From positions 1-64,000 of the forward strand of contig JAKFYD010000037.1 of assembly GCA_021731025.1 (NCBI GenBank): DNA of 64,000 bases, read 5' to 3'. The DNA is from Pseudobdellovibrionaceae bacterium (GTDB taxonomy: Bacteria; Bdellovibrionota; Bdellovibrionia; Bdellovibrionales; Bdellovibrionaceae). The translations under genes and the position numbers were made by a program. Positions within the stretch are counted from its first letter, which is position 1, and the number at the start of each line of letters is the position of its first letter. The notes under the pieces are model-generated. The model did not search any database. It was not told the DNA's origin and saw only the letters and a list, made by a program, of their open reading frames with translations. Positions 24,956-34,332 of the stretch are shown here, piece after piece.

Positions 24956-26188
24956 CTAGCGACGAATGGATTTGGGATCGACGGCATCTTGTAAACCATC
25001 ACCAATAAAATTAAAACTGATGGTCGTGAGCCAAATCATGACTCCAGGAAGTATCGTGAGCCATACATTTTTATAAATCACTTCTTGGGCGTTATTGAGC
25101 ATATTTCCCCAACTGGGAGTTGGGGGCATGATCCCTAGGCCTAAGAAACTCAATGCGGCTTCGAAGAGGATCGATTGACCTACGCCCAGAGTGATCGCCA
25201 CCAACATCGGTGCAATCACATTTGGAAACATATGACTGAAAATGATGGTGCGATCGCGAGCTCCTAAAGTTCGCGCAGCGAGAACAAACTCACGCTCGCG
25301 CAAGGAAAGAATACTTCCTCGAACAAGTCGAGCCACTGTCATCCACGAGAAAAGACAGAGAATCAGAAACATCTTAACGATACTTTCATTTTCTGGATTC
25401 ATCATCGATTTAAGGGCTGGAAGTTTTTGGAGGTCGATGGCAGCAACGACGATCAAGACAGGAACGAGAGGCAAAGAAAGTAAGGAGTCAGTGACTCGCA
25501 TCAAGATCGTATCAATCGTTCCGCCGTAGAATCCCGCCAGGCTTCCGATAAGAAGTCCAACCAATGCAGAGGCTACCGCAACCATAATTCCAACACCCAT
25601 GGAAACGCGAGTTCCATAGATCAATCGAATGAAAACATCACGACCAACCTCATCAGTGCCGAACAAATGAAAAGTACCAAAGCGGTTCAGCATTTCTTTA
25701 AAACTTTTATACTGGGGGCTGTCCACTTTGCTGTAAATTTCCAAGGCTTCAGTTTGGGAGCGAGTTCCCATTTCATAAAGAATTTCATCAGCAGGTCTTT
25801 GGGTCATCAAGGCCTGCTTGTCCATCAAATCTTTAGAAAGAGCCTGTGCCTTTTCGGGATTATCTTGAATCCAATTTTCAATGGCATTTTCTTTAACATC
25901 ATTAGTAACTTCTGTGCGAGTGAAAGGTAGTAAATAACGAGCTGAAACATTTTGTTGATTGGGATCTAAAGATAAAACACTTGAGATAAGATCTGCAGAC
26001 AAAGCGACAAGAACAAAAAAGCAAATGACACCAAGGCCAACGACAGCCATACGATGTTCCAAAAATTGGTTCATCACGATCTTCCAAAGCGGAAGAGCTT
26101 GTTCGAGACTTTTTCTCTGTTTCTCGGTTAAAGCGGTTTCATTACTGAAAGCTTTAACTGTATGTGATTCTTGGGTCTGCAAATCCAT
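24956..26188 (-). CDS. oppC: oligopeptide/dipeptide ABC transporter permease OppC/DppC
   Basis: 410 residues, second permease of the importer. After ~45 cytoplasmic residues comes TM1, then an unusually long periplasmic loop, FGTDEVGRDVFIRLIYGTRVSMGVGI (family hallmark), and the EAA loop LAARTLGARDRTIIFSHMFPNVIAP contacting the ATPases, then LGLGIMPPTPSWGNML. The first ~110 residues with the insert between TM1 and FGTDEVGRD make it ~100 residues longer than E. coli OppC. The start at 26188 overlaps oppB by 35 bases. Confidence 0.9.
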   Translation of the reverse strand: MDLQTQESHTVKAFSNETALTEKQRKSLEQALPLWKIVMNQFLEHRMAVVGLGVICFFVLVALSADLISSVLSLDPNQQNVSARYLLPFTRTEVTNDVKENAIENWIQDNPEKAQALSKDLMDKQALMTQRPADEILYEMGTRSQTEALEIYSKVDSPQYKSFKEMLNRFGTFHLFGTDEVGRDVFIRLIYGTRVSMGVGIMVAVASALVGLLIGSLAGFYGGTIDTILMRVTDSLLSLPLVPVLIVVAAIDLQKLPALKSMMNPENESIVKMFLILCLFSWMTVARLVRGSILSLREREFVLAARTLGARDRTIIFSHMFPNVIAPMLVAITLGVGQSILFEAALSFLGLGIMPPTPSWGNMLNNAQEVIYKNVWLTILPGVMIWLTTISFNFIGDGLQDAVDPKSIRR

Positions 26189-27125
26189 AAAGAATATCCG
26201 CCAATAAATTCATCAGGAGCACCATGCTCACAGAGATAATAAATGAAATCATCGCCACATTGTAATCATTGGCAATGATCGAGTCGTAAACCAATTTGCC
26301 CACGCCTTGATAAGCGAAGACCGTTTCCGTCAATAGTGCTCCCGAAAACAATCCTGAAAAGCTCAGAGCTAAAATCGTGATCAAAGGAATAAGTGCATTG
26401 CGAAAAGCGTGGCGCCAAATCACTGTGTGTGAATCAAGACCTTTCGCTCGTGCCGTGCGGATGTAGTCATTCCGCAAAGTTTCCATCATTGAAGATCGGG
26501 CGTAACGAACAAAACTTCCGATTTGTTGAACGCTAAGACTCAAAATGGGAAGTATTAAATAAATCCCACGATCTTTAATAAAATTAAAAAAGTTTCCAGG
26601 ATCGATCCCTACGGTTTCGGTGCCCCCTGCAGGAAGTACTCCCAGTTGAACGGAAAAAACAATGATCAACATTAAGGCTAACCAAAACGAGGGAATAGAA
26701 ATTCCCGAAAAAGCAAAAAAGTTAACAACCGAGTCTAACTTTCCTCCAGGATTCAGTGCCGAATAAATTCCTAGTGGTAGGGCGATAGCCAAACTTAAAA
26801 GCAAGGACAGTAAAGAGAGGATAAAAGTATTTTTAAGACGGGGGCCCATGAGTTCTTCCACAGGGACGCGGTAAGTTCGGCTGTAGCCTAAATCCCCGCT
26901 CAAGATTGTGCCCACCCAGGTGCCGTAACGTTTGTAGGCAGGTTGATCTAAACCGTAAAGCTCGCGTAAGCGGGCAACATCTTCAGAAGTGATCTTTGGA
27001 TTGCTCTGAATCATCAACTCGACGGGATCGCCCGGCATAAGCGTCATCAAATAAAAACACACGTAAGAAAGAATGACGATAACTAAAACAGTTTGAATCA
27101 TTCGTCGGAGAATGTATGTGCTCAT
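26154..27125 (-). CDS. oppB: oligopeptide/dipeptide ABC transporter permease OppB/DppB
   Basis: 323 residues, first permease of the importer. YILRRMIQTVLVIVILSYVCFYLM opens TM1, LMPGDPVELM follows, and the EAA loop TARAKGLDSHTVIWRHAFRNALIPL is intact. I place the start at ATG 27125, which overlaps the oppA stop as ATGA with GAGGAG upstream; a GTG at 27137 in the same frame is less likely because it overlaps the ribosome-binding sequence. Confidence 0.92.
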   Translation of the reverse strand: MSTYILRRMIQTVLVIVILSYVCFYLMTLMPGDPVELMIQSNPKITSEDVARLRELYGLDQPAYKRYGTWVGTILSGDLGYSRTYRVPVEELMGPRLKNTFILSLLSLLLSLAIALPLGIYSALNPGGKLDSVVNFFAFSGISIPSFWLALMLIIVFSVQLGVLPAGGTETVGIDPGNFFNFIKDRGIYLILPILSLSVQQIGSFVRYARSSMMETLRNDYIRTARAKGLDSHTVIWRHAFRNALIPLITILALSFSGLFSGALLTETVFAYQGVGKLVYDSIIANDYNVAMISFIISVSMVLLMNLLADILYGFADPRITYS

Positions 27126-28825
27126 TCTAAATTCCACTCCTCAATTTTACCTGTTTCATGAAATTGGTGTCCTGGGGGTCGGTAGTTTTTCAAATTCGGA
27201 GGAATCACAGAAACATCTGAACGATAGTAAAGAGGAATCACTGGGGCATCTTCTGTGTAAAGTTTTTGAAGTTGCCAAGCCAATTCCAAGCGTTTCTTAG
27301 GATCAAATTCCACTTCGAGAGCGTCGATAGTTTTGTCGACATTAGGATCGTTCCAGCCCGGTTGATTTTGCCCCGAATAACCATTTTTTGCAGAAGGTAT
27401 TGAAGTGCTGTGAAGAGTGGATCGAGGAGTGTTTTCCGGCGATGAAACCCAGGCATACATAGCTAAGTCAAACTTACGTTTTTTTGTTGTTTCGCCAAAG
27501 AAAACCCGTGCAGGTTCATTCTTGATATTTACTTCGATACCGACTTGCTTCCACTGATCTTGTAAATAAACTTGCACCAATTCACGAACTTTATTCCCAG
27601 CCGTTGTGCCAAAGTTCACTGAGAATTTTTTATTATCTTTGTACAAATAGCCGTCTTCGCCTTTTTTCCAACCAGCTTCGGCTAAAAGTTTTTCAGCTTC
27701 CCGTTTTGAAAATTTGAAACCATGAACGTATTTTTCATCACGGGTGAACCAAGGGTCTTTAGGCGATACAAAGTGAACAGCGAATTCTTGTTTTCCTTCA
27801 AAAATGGATTTCGTCAAGCTTTCGCGGTCGATGGCTTGGATCATTGCCCGACGAACACGAGCGTCTTTAAGAAAAGGATGATCTAAATTGAAATCAATAT
27901 GTTCGTAAGTAATGCCAGGAGTGAAAGTGACAACGTAAGGTAATTTTTCTGCAGACACTTTCTTTTCGAAAGCTAAGGCTTGATCGAAACTCAATCCCAA
28001 TGTGGAAATCATATCAACAGTGCCTGAACGCAAATTGGCTTCGAGAGCAGCTGTATTAGGAATAAGTTTGATGATGACTTTTTGGATATGAGGTTTAGGT
28101 CCATAAAAATGGGGATTCGGAGAAAATGTAACGTGATCACCCAATTTCAATTCTGAAATAAGATAAGGTCCATTGTAGAGACCGGGATTTGTGGGTTGCT
28201 TCGTGAAAACAGAATTCTTTTCGTAACCTTCTTTTTGAGCGCTAAATTTTTTGAAAGGTTCTTCTTCGAGATGTTTAGGAACGGGATAAAAAGTTCCATG
28301 CATATAAAAATCCCAACGAGCCTTCGTGTACGTGAAGGTGCATTTTTTTGGATTTTTTGCATCGATGTCGATTTTTTCAATGGTGGCATAAGATTCTTTA
28401 TCGCCAACAGAAACATTAGGACTCATTGCAATGGTGCGAGCCATAGCAAAGTCATGGCAGGTCACAGGAGTACCATCTCCCCATTTTGCATTTTCAACAA
28501 TCTCCCAGTCGGCAGTGATCTTCTTTTTACCACCAGCAGTGATGACCTTAGCTTTACCGTTTTCCAGAGTAGGAATTTCTTTTGCTAATTGAGGATACCA
28601 TTTTGCATCCGCATCCATATGCACAAGCTTACGACCACTCATATGGTACATATAACTGGTCTGTGACATCGTCATGATCAGTGGATTTAAAGTTTCAAAT
28701 TCTTGCGAAGTTCCAATTTTTAATTCCGTGTTTTTAGGTCCTGAGCCTGCGTTTCTTTTGCCGGTGCAACCAACAAGGCTTAAAGAAAGTGCAAGTGCGA
28801 AACCGATGAGATTCAATTTTTTCAT
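27122..28825 (-). CDS. oppA: oligopeptide-binding lipoprotein OppA (SBP family 5)
   Basis: 567 residues. Lipoprotein signal [20 protein letters not shown] with a good lipobox (LVGC). SBP_bac_5 features follow: LKIGTSQEFETLNPL, ENAKWGDGTPVTCHDFAMA, YNGPYLISELKLGDHVTF, and the late FDLAMYAWVSSPENTPRS. It binds peptides in the periplasm for the permease. The open frame runs 42 codons upstream, but AAGGAG before the ATG at 28825 and the signal peptide fix the start. That ATG overlaps the stop of oppF (ATGA). The binding protein sits inside the operon after the two ATPases, an order different from E. coli. Confidence 0.93.
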   Translation of the reverse strand: MKKLNLIGFALALSLSLVGCTGKRNAGSGPKNTELKIGTSQEFETLNPLIMTMSQTSYMYHMSGRKLVHMDADAKWYPQLAKEIPTLENGKAKVITAGGKKKITADWEIVENAKWGDGTPVTCHDFAMARTIAMSPNVSVGDKESYATIEKIDIDAKNPKKCTFTYTKARWDFYMHGTFYPVPKHLEEEPFKKFSAQKEGYEKNSVFTKQPTNPGLYNGPYLISELKLGDHVTFSPNPHFYGPKPHIQKVIIKLIPNTAALEANLRSGTVDMISTLGLSFDQALAFEKKVSAEKLPYVVTFTPGITYEHIDFNLDHPFLKDARVRRAMIQAIDRESLTKSIFEGKQEFAVHFVSPKDPWFTRDEKYVHGFKFSKREAEKLLAEAGWKKGEDGYLYKDNKKFSVNFGTTAGNKVRELVQVYLQDQWKQVGIEVNIKNEPARVFFGETTKKRKFDLAMYAWVSSPENTPRSTLHSTSIPSAKNGYSGQNQPGWNDPNVDKTIDALEVEFDPKKRLELAWQLQKLYTEDAPVIPLYYRSDVSVIPPNLKNYRPPGHQFHETGKIEEWNLE

Positions 28826-29808
28826 ACTGCAGGATCTCCTTTTTGGTCGTAAAGCCAACAAGCTTGTTGATGATGTTCTGTGCCAGTTAGTATTGGAATT
28901 TCTTTTGGACATATATCCATTCGTTTCGAGCAGCGGGGATGAAACGAACATCCCGAAGGCGGGTTGATGGGGCTTGGAACTTCGCCTTTCAGCGATTGCT
29001 GCATTTTCTTTTTTCCTTCGCCCACGCGGGGGATAGCGCTCAGCAAGGCTTGAGTGTAGGGATGTTTCGGATTTTCGAAAATTTCTGTGCGTGTGCCAAA
29101 CTCGACAATCTTTCCCAAATACATAACAGCAATGCGATCACAAAAATACTGAACCACTGATAAGTCATGAGAGATAAAAACGTAAGTGAGTTTAAGGCGC
29201 TCTTGAAGATCTTTCAGTAAATTCAAAATTTGAGCCTGAATAGAAACATCTAAAGCGGAAACAGGTTCATCACAAATAATAAGTTCAGGTTCAAGAGCAA
29301 TAGCACGAGCGATGCAAATTCTTTGTCTTTGACCGCCCGAAAACTCATGGGGATAGCGATTAACGTGAGAGGCTTTAAGGCCAACCATTTCCAAAAGCCA
29401 TTTTACTTTTTCATCACGTTCGTTACTTTTTAAGATGCCGTGAATTTCAAAAGGCTGTTTAAGAATTTGTCCTATGGTCATTCGTGGATCTAAAGAGGCA
29501 TAAGGATCTTGAAAGATCATTTGCATCTGTTTGCGCTTTTGTCGCAGCTCTTCGCCTCCCAAATGAAGGAAATCTTTTCCGCTAAATTGGATTTGTCCCG
29601 CAGTGGGTTCATACAGACGAATTAAAGTTCGACCCAAGGTGGATTTCCCGCAGCCGCTTTCGCCAACGATGCCTAAAGTTTCACCTTTTTGAACAACTAA
29701 GGAAACATCATCAACAGCTTTAACGTCAGCAACATGACGTAAGAGCAAACCTTTTTTAATGGGAAAATATTTCTTAATATTTTTCGCTTCGAGAATGATC
29801 TCGTTCAT
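28822..29808 (-). CDS. oppF: oligopeptide ABC transporter ATP-binding protein OppF/DppF
   Basis: About 328 residues. Walker [13 protein letters not shown] near residue 55, Q-loop [14 protein letters not shown], signature [19 protein letters not shown], Walker [13 protein letters not shown], then the oligopeptide C-terminal extension with cysteines ([19 protein letters not shown]), which in this family can bind an Fe-S cluster. ATG at 29808 has GAGG upstream; the frame opens earlier but would overlap oppD. Confidence 0.93.
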   Translation of the reverse strand: MNEIILEAKNIKKYFPIKKGLLLRHVADVKAVDDVSLVVQKGETLGIVGESGCGKSTLGRTLIRLYEPTAGQIQFSGKDFLHLGGEELRQKRKQMQMIFQDPYASLDPRMTIGQILKQPFEIHGILKSNERDEKVKWLLEMVGLKASHVNRYPHEFSGGQRQRICIARAIALEPELIICDEPVSALDVSIQAQILNLLKDLQERLKLTYVFISHDLSVVQYFCDRIAVMYLGKIVEFGTRTEIFENPKHPYTQALLSAIPRVGEGKKKMQQSLKGEVPSPINPPSGCSFHPRCSKRMDICPKEIPILTGTEHHQQACWLYDQKGDPAV

Positions 29809-29815
29809 GAAGACC

Positions 29816-30838
29816 TCAAAGAGGATTAAAGCAAGCCACTTCGTGGCCTGGTTGAAGTTCAATTAAAGGAGGTTTTTGGTCTCGGCATTCAGTTTTGGCG
29901 CGAGGGCAGCGATTCACAAAGGGACAGCCTCTGGGAAGTTCGTGCGGAGCCGGCACTGAGCCTTCAATGGTTTTAAGTCGGTGAGGCCGATGCCCCACGC
30001 GAGGACGAGAATCAATCAAAGCTGCCGTATAAGGATGTCGGGGATTGCGGAACAATGTCAGGGTATCTGCCTTTTCACACATTTGGCCCGCGTACATCAC
30101 CAAAACTTTATCTGAGATCTCGGAGATGACGCCCAAGTCGTGAGTGATGAACTGCAAAGACATATTAAATTTTTCTTGGAGATTTTGAAAGAGCTCGAGA
30201 ATTTGCGCTTGAATGGTTACATCCAAAGCTGTCGTTGGTTCATCGGCGATCAGAAAAACGGGATCACATGAAAGAGCCATGGCGATCATGGCTCGCTGGC
30301 GCATTCCCCCAGAAAGTTGATGGGGGTAATTAGAGTAGCGTTCAGCAGGAGCAGGAATCCCAACAAGTTTTAACATTTCAATGGAGCGCTGCTTAGCTTC
30401 GGCTTGGGAGCATTTTTTATGTCGTAAAATTTGTTCGTCAATTTGATAACCAATGGTCAGAACGGGATTCAATGCAGTCATGGGTTCCTGGAAAATCATG
30501 GCCATTTCGCCGCCGCGAACTTCTTGCATTTGCGATTCATTCAAACTGAGTAAATCGCGACCTTTCAGAAAAGCTTTGCCTGCGGTGATCCGTCCCGGTT
30601 TTTCAATAAGTCTCATCAGTGAAAATGAAGTGACGGATTTCCCACAACCGCTTTCGCCAACGATGCCTAAAGTTTCACCTTTTTTGATATCATAAGAAAT
30701 ATTATTTACGGCGCGGAAGGGACCTGATTTCATAAAGAAAGTCGTTTCGAGATTTTCAACTCGAACGATGGTGTCAGAGCTCAAGCTCTTATGGTTTGCT
30801 TTATCCACAGTCGTTTCAATCACTTTTTCCCCACCCAA
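29816..30838 (-). CDS. oppD: oligopeptide ABC transporter ATP-binding protein OppD/DppD, first gene of the operon
   Basis: 340 residues from TTG at 30838, or 335 from GTG at 30823, which has GGTGGGG 6 bases upstream and is the better start. Walker [15 protein letters not shown], signature [19 protein letters not shown], Walker [14 protein letters not shown], and the Cys-bearing C-terminal extension ([18 protein letters not shown]). Two different ATPases, one binding protein and two permeases make a complete peptide importer. A possible promoter (TTTACA-N17-GTAATC) lies upstream. Confidence 0.92.
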   Translation of the reverse strand: MGGEKVIETTVDKANHKSLSSDTIVRVENLETTFFMKSGPFRAVNNISYDIKKGETLGIVGESGCGKSVTSFSLMRLIEKPGRITAGKAFLKGRDLLSLNESQMQEVRGGEMAMIFQEPMTALNPVLTIGYQIDEQILRHKKCSQAEAKQRSIEMLKLVGIPAPAERYSNYPHQLSGGMRQRAMIAMALSCDPVFLIADEPTTALDVTIQAQILELFQNLQEKFNMSLQFITHDLGVISEISDKVLVMYAGQMCEKADTLTLFRNPRHPYTAALIDSRPRVGHRPHRLKTIEGSVPAPHELPRGCPFVNRCPRAKTECRDQKPPLIELQPGHEVACFNPL

Positions 30839-30912
30839 TAGACAGGAAAATGATTACCTCAGTCATAGGATAAATGTAAAGAGAGATTGACCTTTTCCTG
30901 TATTGGGTCGCA

Positions 30913-31917
30913 TCAAATATGACGTCGAGATTCGAGATCTTCCCAAAATTTCGAGAGCCCATTTTGAAGGGCTTGTCCTAGAATTCCTGAAAGTTTTTCA
31001 CGGATAGCCTGCTTTTTATTGATCTTCAGATTAAGAATCTGATGGCTGTGAAAATGAGATAAAATAAAATCATCGCTGGTTTGAATTTCATCGACTAAGC
31101 CTAAACCTTGAGCATCGAGACCATACCAATATTCACCGGTGGCCACTTTTTCGATGTTCATTTGAGGACGATTTTTTGTGACAAAACCTTTGAATAGAAG
31201 GTGAGTCTGTTCCAATTGCTCTTGAAATTTTTCTTCACCTTTTGGAGTGATCTCCCCGAAAATACTGACTGTTCTTTTGAATTCACCTGCAGTGTATTCC
31301 TTGTATTCAACATCATTCTTACGCAGAATGCGATTGAAATTAGGAACCTGGGCGACAACGCCAATAGAACCAACAATTCCAAAAGGGGCACAGAGAATAC
31401 GATTTGCTGTACAGGCCATCAGGTAACCGCCGCTGGCGGCAACTTTGTCAACGCAAGCAGTAAGGGGAATGCCTCGCTCTTTAATTCTCAGCATTTGTGA
31501 AGCTGCGAGTCCGTAACTGTGCACAACGCCGCCCGGGCTTTCTAATCTTATAATCACGTGATCTTTAGGAGTTGCCACGAGGAGGAGCGCCGTGATCTCG
31601 TCGCGGAAGTGTTCAACGGCTGAAGCTTTAATATCACCTTTGAAATCCAAGACGAAAAGTTTTGGTTTTTCTAAAACATTGTCTTTCTTTTTTTTATTCG
31701 ATTTCTTTTCAACTTTTAATTGCTCTTTGGAAGATGACAATTGAGTCAGCTGCGCTTTTGTTGATTTGTACTTTTCGTGAAGCTGCTCGACTTCCAATTC
31801 AGGCTTCTGCTGAGATCGAGCCGCCACGAATGCAACTAAAAGTATGAGAGCCGCGATTGAAAAAACAATGAGGCCCGTTTTTGCAGCAAAAAGTCCAAAA
31901 TGAGATAGAAATTCCAT
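30913..31917 (-). CDS. sohB: SohB-like inner-membrane S49 peptidase
   Basis: 334 residues. N-terminal MEFLSHFGLFAAKTGLIVFSIAALILL matches the SohB opening and forms a membrane anchor. A Lys-rich linker follows, then the S49 domain: RLESPGGVVHSYGLAASQM, catalytic Ser in VDKVAASGGYLMACTANR, and the Lys-containing-partner region PFGIVGSIGVVAQVPN. A signal-peptide-peptidase-like protease. I prefer the second Met (31917), with AAGGA 5 bases upstream; the first ATG (31923) overlaps that sequence. Confidence 0.9.
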   Translation of the reverse strand: MEFLSHFGLFAAKTGLIVFSIAALILLVAFVAARSQQKPELEVEQLHEKYKSTKAQLTQLSSSKEQLKVEKKSNKKKKDNVLEKPKLFVLDFKGDIKASAVEHFRDEITALLLVATPKDHVIIRLESPGGVVHSYGLAASQMLRIKERGIPLTACVDKVAASGGYLMACTANRILCAPFGIVGSIGVVAQVPNFNRILRKNDVEYKEYTAGEFKRTVSIFGEITPKGEEKFQEQLEQTHLLFKGFVTKNRPQMNIEKVATGEYWYGLDAQGLGLVDEIQTSDDFILSHFHSHQILNLKINKKQAIREKLSGILGQALQNGLSKFWEDLESRRHI

Positions 31918-32036
31918 AGACATCCTTATTGATTGGAAGGGTTAATCTGGATCTTTGTCTAAAGAAAGTCAAATGAGTTAAGGGGCGAATAAAATTGCAG
32001 CAGCCAGGGGGCAAAAATCCTGTTATTCTGGAGCCC

Positions 32037-32795
32037 ATGAAAAGTTTCGTTTTCGCCCATCGTATCAATTTTAGAATCGCTTTTTCGATTTTTCTGGTGA
32101 TGACCTTTTCGGTAAACTCGTGGGCTGTTGATACTCAGGCGGAAGCTGACGATGCGGTTTATAATGAAGTGAAAAGACTAGCAGGATTTAAAGAACACAA
32201 ACAAGATGAAAAAACTTTTGATCATGAACGCGAGCGGGGAAGAGTCGCCTATGATGAACTCCTGGAGCAGCAGTCGATTCAGTACAAACAAGATCTCGAG
32301 GAATACCGCAAATCCAAGAAGAAAGAATCTGTTCCTGAAGAGACCGAGGAGTATGAAGAGTACGTAGCCCGAAAGAAGAAAATATTTTTAGAAAAAGAAG
32401 AGCTCGAAAAAAGTTATGCTCAAAAGACCGATAAAATTCGCAAGCAACTGGTAAAGCGCTCTGTCTCTGAAGAAGAGGAGCTAGGTTTAAATGTCGAGAC
32501 TGAACGGGTGGACTACAAAAAGCGTGTCCTTTATGGAGCAAAACCCCAGTTCAAAATCGGAGGAAGTTCCTCGGGCTCTTCCGGGAGTTCGGGATTTGGG
32601 ACTCCAGCTCGTAATAATCCCAGTTTTCCTTCTCAACCCGATTTCTCTGACACAGGTTTTATTCCACCGCCACCTATGCCTGAGCCCTTCGAACCCAATA
32701 ACGATTTTCCAATTCCACCGCCTCCGCCAGATTTCATGAACGATGCGGACTTTCCACCACCGCCACCACCCCCACCAGACTTTGGAGATTTTTAA
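32037..32795 (+). CDS. exported coiled-coil protein with Pro-rich C-terminus
   Basis: About 252 residues, family not recognised. Signal peptide ending NSWAVD near residue 33. Residues ~45-165 are very charged and helical (coiled-coil-like: EEYEEYVARKKKIFLEKEELEKS). A Ser/Gly linker (GGSSSGSSGSSGFG) leads into ~65 residues with three oligo-proline runs (FIPPPPMPEP, PIPPPPPDF, FPPPPPPPPDF). Such tails often span the periplasm or bind partners. Start chosen at ATG 32037 with GGAG upstream; the frame opens at 31995 but that part is not signal-like. Its stop shares a TTAA with the convergent gene. Confidence 0.7.
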   Translation: MKSFVFAHRINFRIAFSIFLVMTFSVNSWAVDTQAEADDAVYNEVKRLAGFKEHKQDEKTFDHERERGRVAYDELLEQQSIQYKQDLEEYRKSKKKESVPEETEEYEEYVARKKKIFLEKEELEKSYAQKTDKIRKQLVKRSVSEEEELGLNVETERVDYKKRVLYGAKPQFKIGGSSSGSSGSSGFGTPARNNPSFPSQPDFSDTGFIPPPPMPEPFEPNNDFPIPPPPPDFMNDADFPPPPPPPPDFGDF

Positions 32796-33541
32796 TTTTT
32801 ACGGAGGATTTGGTCTAGGTTTAGGCCGGTGATTTGTTTGAGGCCACGAATGAGGTAGGCGAAGACTAAGAGGAGCACGGCCATCGATGGCAGTAGAATA
32901 ACGACGAACGACCACTGAGTCATCTCGGCAATTTGTGTGTTCAGGATTTCGGAACGCGCAGTTTCTTGAAGCTGGAGATCCAGTGGTTTAAAAATTCTTG
33001 CTGCCAAATAAAAATTGAGGAAAGCGCTCAGGGCAAAAGAAAACGAAAGTAAAATTGTACTCATTTTTAACAGACGAAAAAAATCGTGCTGACGTTGCGA
33101 AGCTTCGACTTTTGTTTGTAAAAGCTCAACATCAATGAGCTGGGGATTCAAAAAAAGCTTTTGGATAACAGGACGACGCGTGAACGCCGAGATCAAAACA
33201 AAAAGACCGATAAGACCAGGAAAAGCGGCTTCCTTGATGGCAAACCAAATACCAGTTAAGCCACTTAAAGCCAAGCCACCGGTGAAGGCAATGTTGAGCA
33301 ATCCCAAAATGGAAAAGAAATTAGTTTTTTTGCGTTTCCACCAATCATAGAGACCAAAGCCCATAGGAAATGACAGTGCCAAAATGAGAGCCCAGAAGGG
33401 GCCAATCAATCCTGTGCCTTTGTTGAGAATAAAAATGGGCAAGAAGATATTGAAGATGATGTTTAAGAAAGGATTTTCTCGCTCAGTTTTAGCTTTAATG
33501 AAAGCATCTTGTTCATTTTTAGGTGTATCAGAGTCTGACAT
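32792..33541 (-). CDS. VC0807-family integral membrane protein
   Basis: 249 residues with about six transmembrane helices. NIIFNIFLPIFILNKGT, FWALILALSFPMGFGLYDWWKRKKTNFFS and FTRRPVIQKLF fit the VC0807 family of unknown function. Cytoplasmic acidic N-terminus. AAGGA 7 bases before the ATG. Convergent with the Pro-rich protein gene, stops shared through TTAA. Confidence 0.72.
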   Translation of the reverse strand: MSDSDTPKNEQDAFIKAKTERENPFLNIIFNIFLPIFILNKGTGLIGPFWALILALSFPMGFGLYDWWKRKKTNFFSILGLLNIAFTGGLALSGLTGIWFAIKEAAFPGLIGLFVLISAFTRRPVIQKLFLNPQLIDVELLQTKVEASQRQHDFFRLLKMSTILLSFSFALSAFLNFYLAARIFKPLDLQLQETARSEILNTQIAEMTQWSFVVILLPSMAVLLLVFAYLIRGLKQITGLNLDQILRKN

Positions 33542-33599
33542 TTCGCTATCCTTATCTTGTTTATGGTGAAAGGCAAGACTGAACTTTAGACGGGAACCC

Positions 33600-33628
33600 T
33601 TCTCAATTCACAGTCCATCAGTTACACT
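33600..33628 (+). promoter_or_regulatory. sigma70-like promoter, predicted leaderless start at 33635
   Basis: TTCTCA (33600-33605), 17 bases, TACACT (33623-33628), 6 bases to ATG at 33635. The upstream sequence is A-rich without a Shine-Dalgarno sequence. Confidence 0.5.
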
Positions 33629-33634
33629 AAAAAA

Positions 33635-34321
33635 ATGAATCGAACATCTCAGGAATTTTTCTATTCGCTTGTATTAAGTGTTGTTTTTATTGGTGTAGCG
33701 AGCGCAGGTCCAAAAATGGGTTTATCCGTAGCGCCCATAAAGCAGAGCAATGCTTGTCCTTCAGAAAAAGCACCTAAATTATGGCGATGGGGTCAAACTC
33801 TCCCCGGGGGACCTCAATTTAAAAATATGGATTTGGCTAAGATTAGATTGAACTGCAAAGAGTTCGAATTGCCCGAAGGAACTTTGATTTATGACCATTC
33901 TAATATTTATGTTCTTAAACGGGGTAAAGAAACGACAAATTGGTGGGATTTAAAAACGGGCAAGTCTTATCGGGGGGTGATGATTCTAAAGAATGCTGCA
34001 GATTCAGGAGAGCTCATACAGCTTTTGTGGCCCGCCAAGCCTAAGAACTCGCATTTGCTCAATCAAAGAACCTCAAATTTTCAAGAAGAAAAAAACTATC
34101 CTGCTGGAGACGTGCAACGTAAATCCATCAATACAAAAATAACTTTAGTTCTGAAAAGTCGAGAGCATGATTTGAAATTTCAAGATTTCGTAAAGTCTTA
34201 CGTTGAAGCTAATAAAGTTAAAATTCCTATTCCTTTTAAAGCAACTCCCGAGCTTTTGGAAGCTGAGCTTGAGGAAGTGATCCGGCTCATCAATACTTAC
34301 TATCTCCAAAGAAAAGGTTAA
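33635..34321 (+). CDS. exported protein of unknown function
   Basis: 228 residues. Signal peptide ending GVASAGP near residue 26. The mature part has two Cys (SNACPSEKAP, RLNCKEFE), a Trp/Gly-rich segment (KLWRWGQTLPGGPQ) and a charged helical end (TPELLEAELEEVIRLINTYYLQ). No family recognised. The DUF2252 gene follows at once, so a shared function is possible. Confidence 0.7.
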   Translation: MNRTSQEFFYSLVLSVVFIGVASAGPKMGLSVAPIKQSNACPSEKAPKLWRWGQTLPGGPQFKNMDLAKIRLNCKEFELPEGTLIYDHSNIYVLKRGKETTNWWDLKTGKSYRGVMILKNAADSGELIQLLWPAKPKNSHLLNQRTSNFQEEKNYPAGDVQRKSINTKITLVLKSREHDLKFQDFVKSYVEANKVKIPIPFKATPELLEAELEEVIRLINTYYLQRKG

Positions 34322-34332
34322 CGGTAGACCCT

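Noticed and set aside
28674-28967. + strand frame opposite oppA/oppF
   Set aside because: Overlaps two firmly identified genes on the other strand and lacks any coding signal.
32640-32795. CCACCG/CCACCA tract as a tandem repeat or CRISPR-like array
   Set aside because: It is the coding sequence of oligoproline runs; there are no regular spacers.
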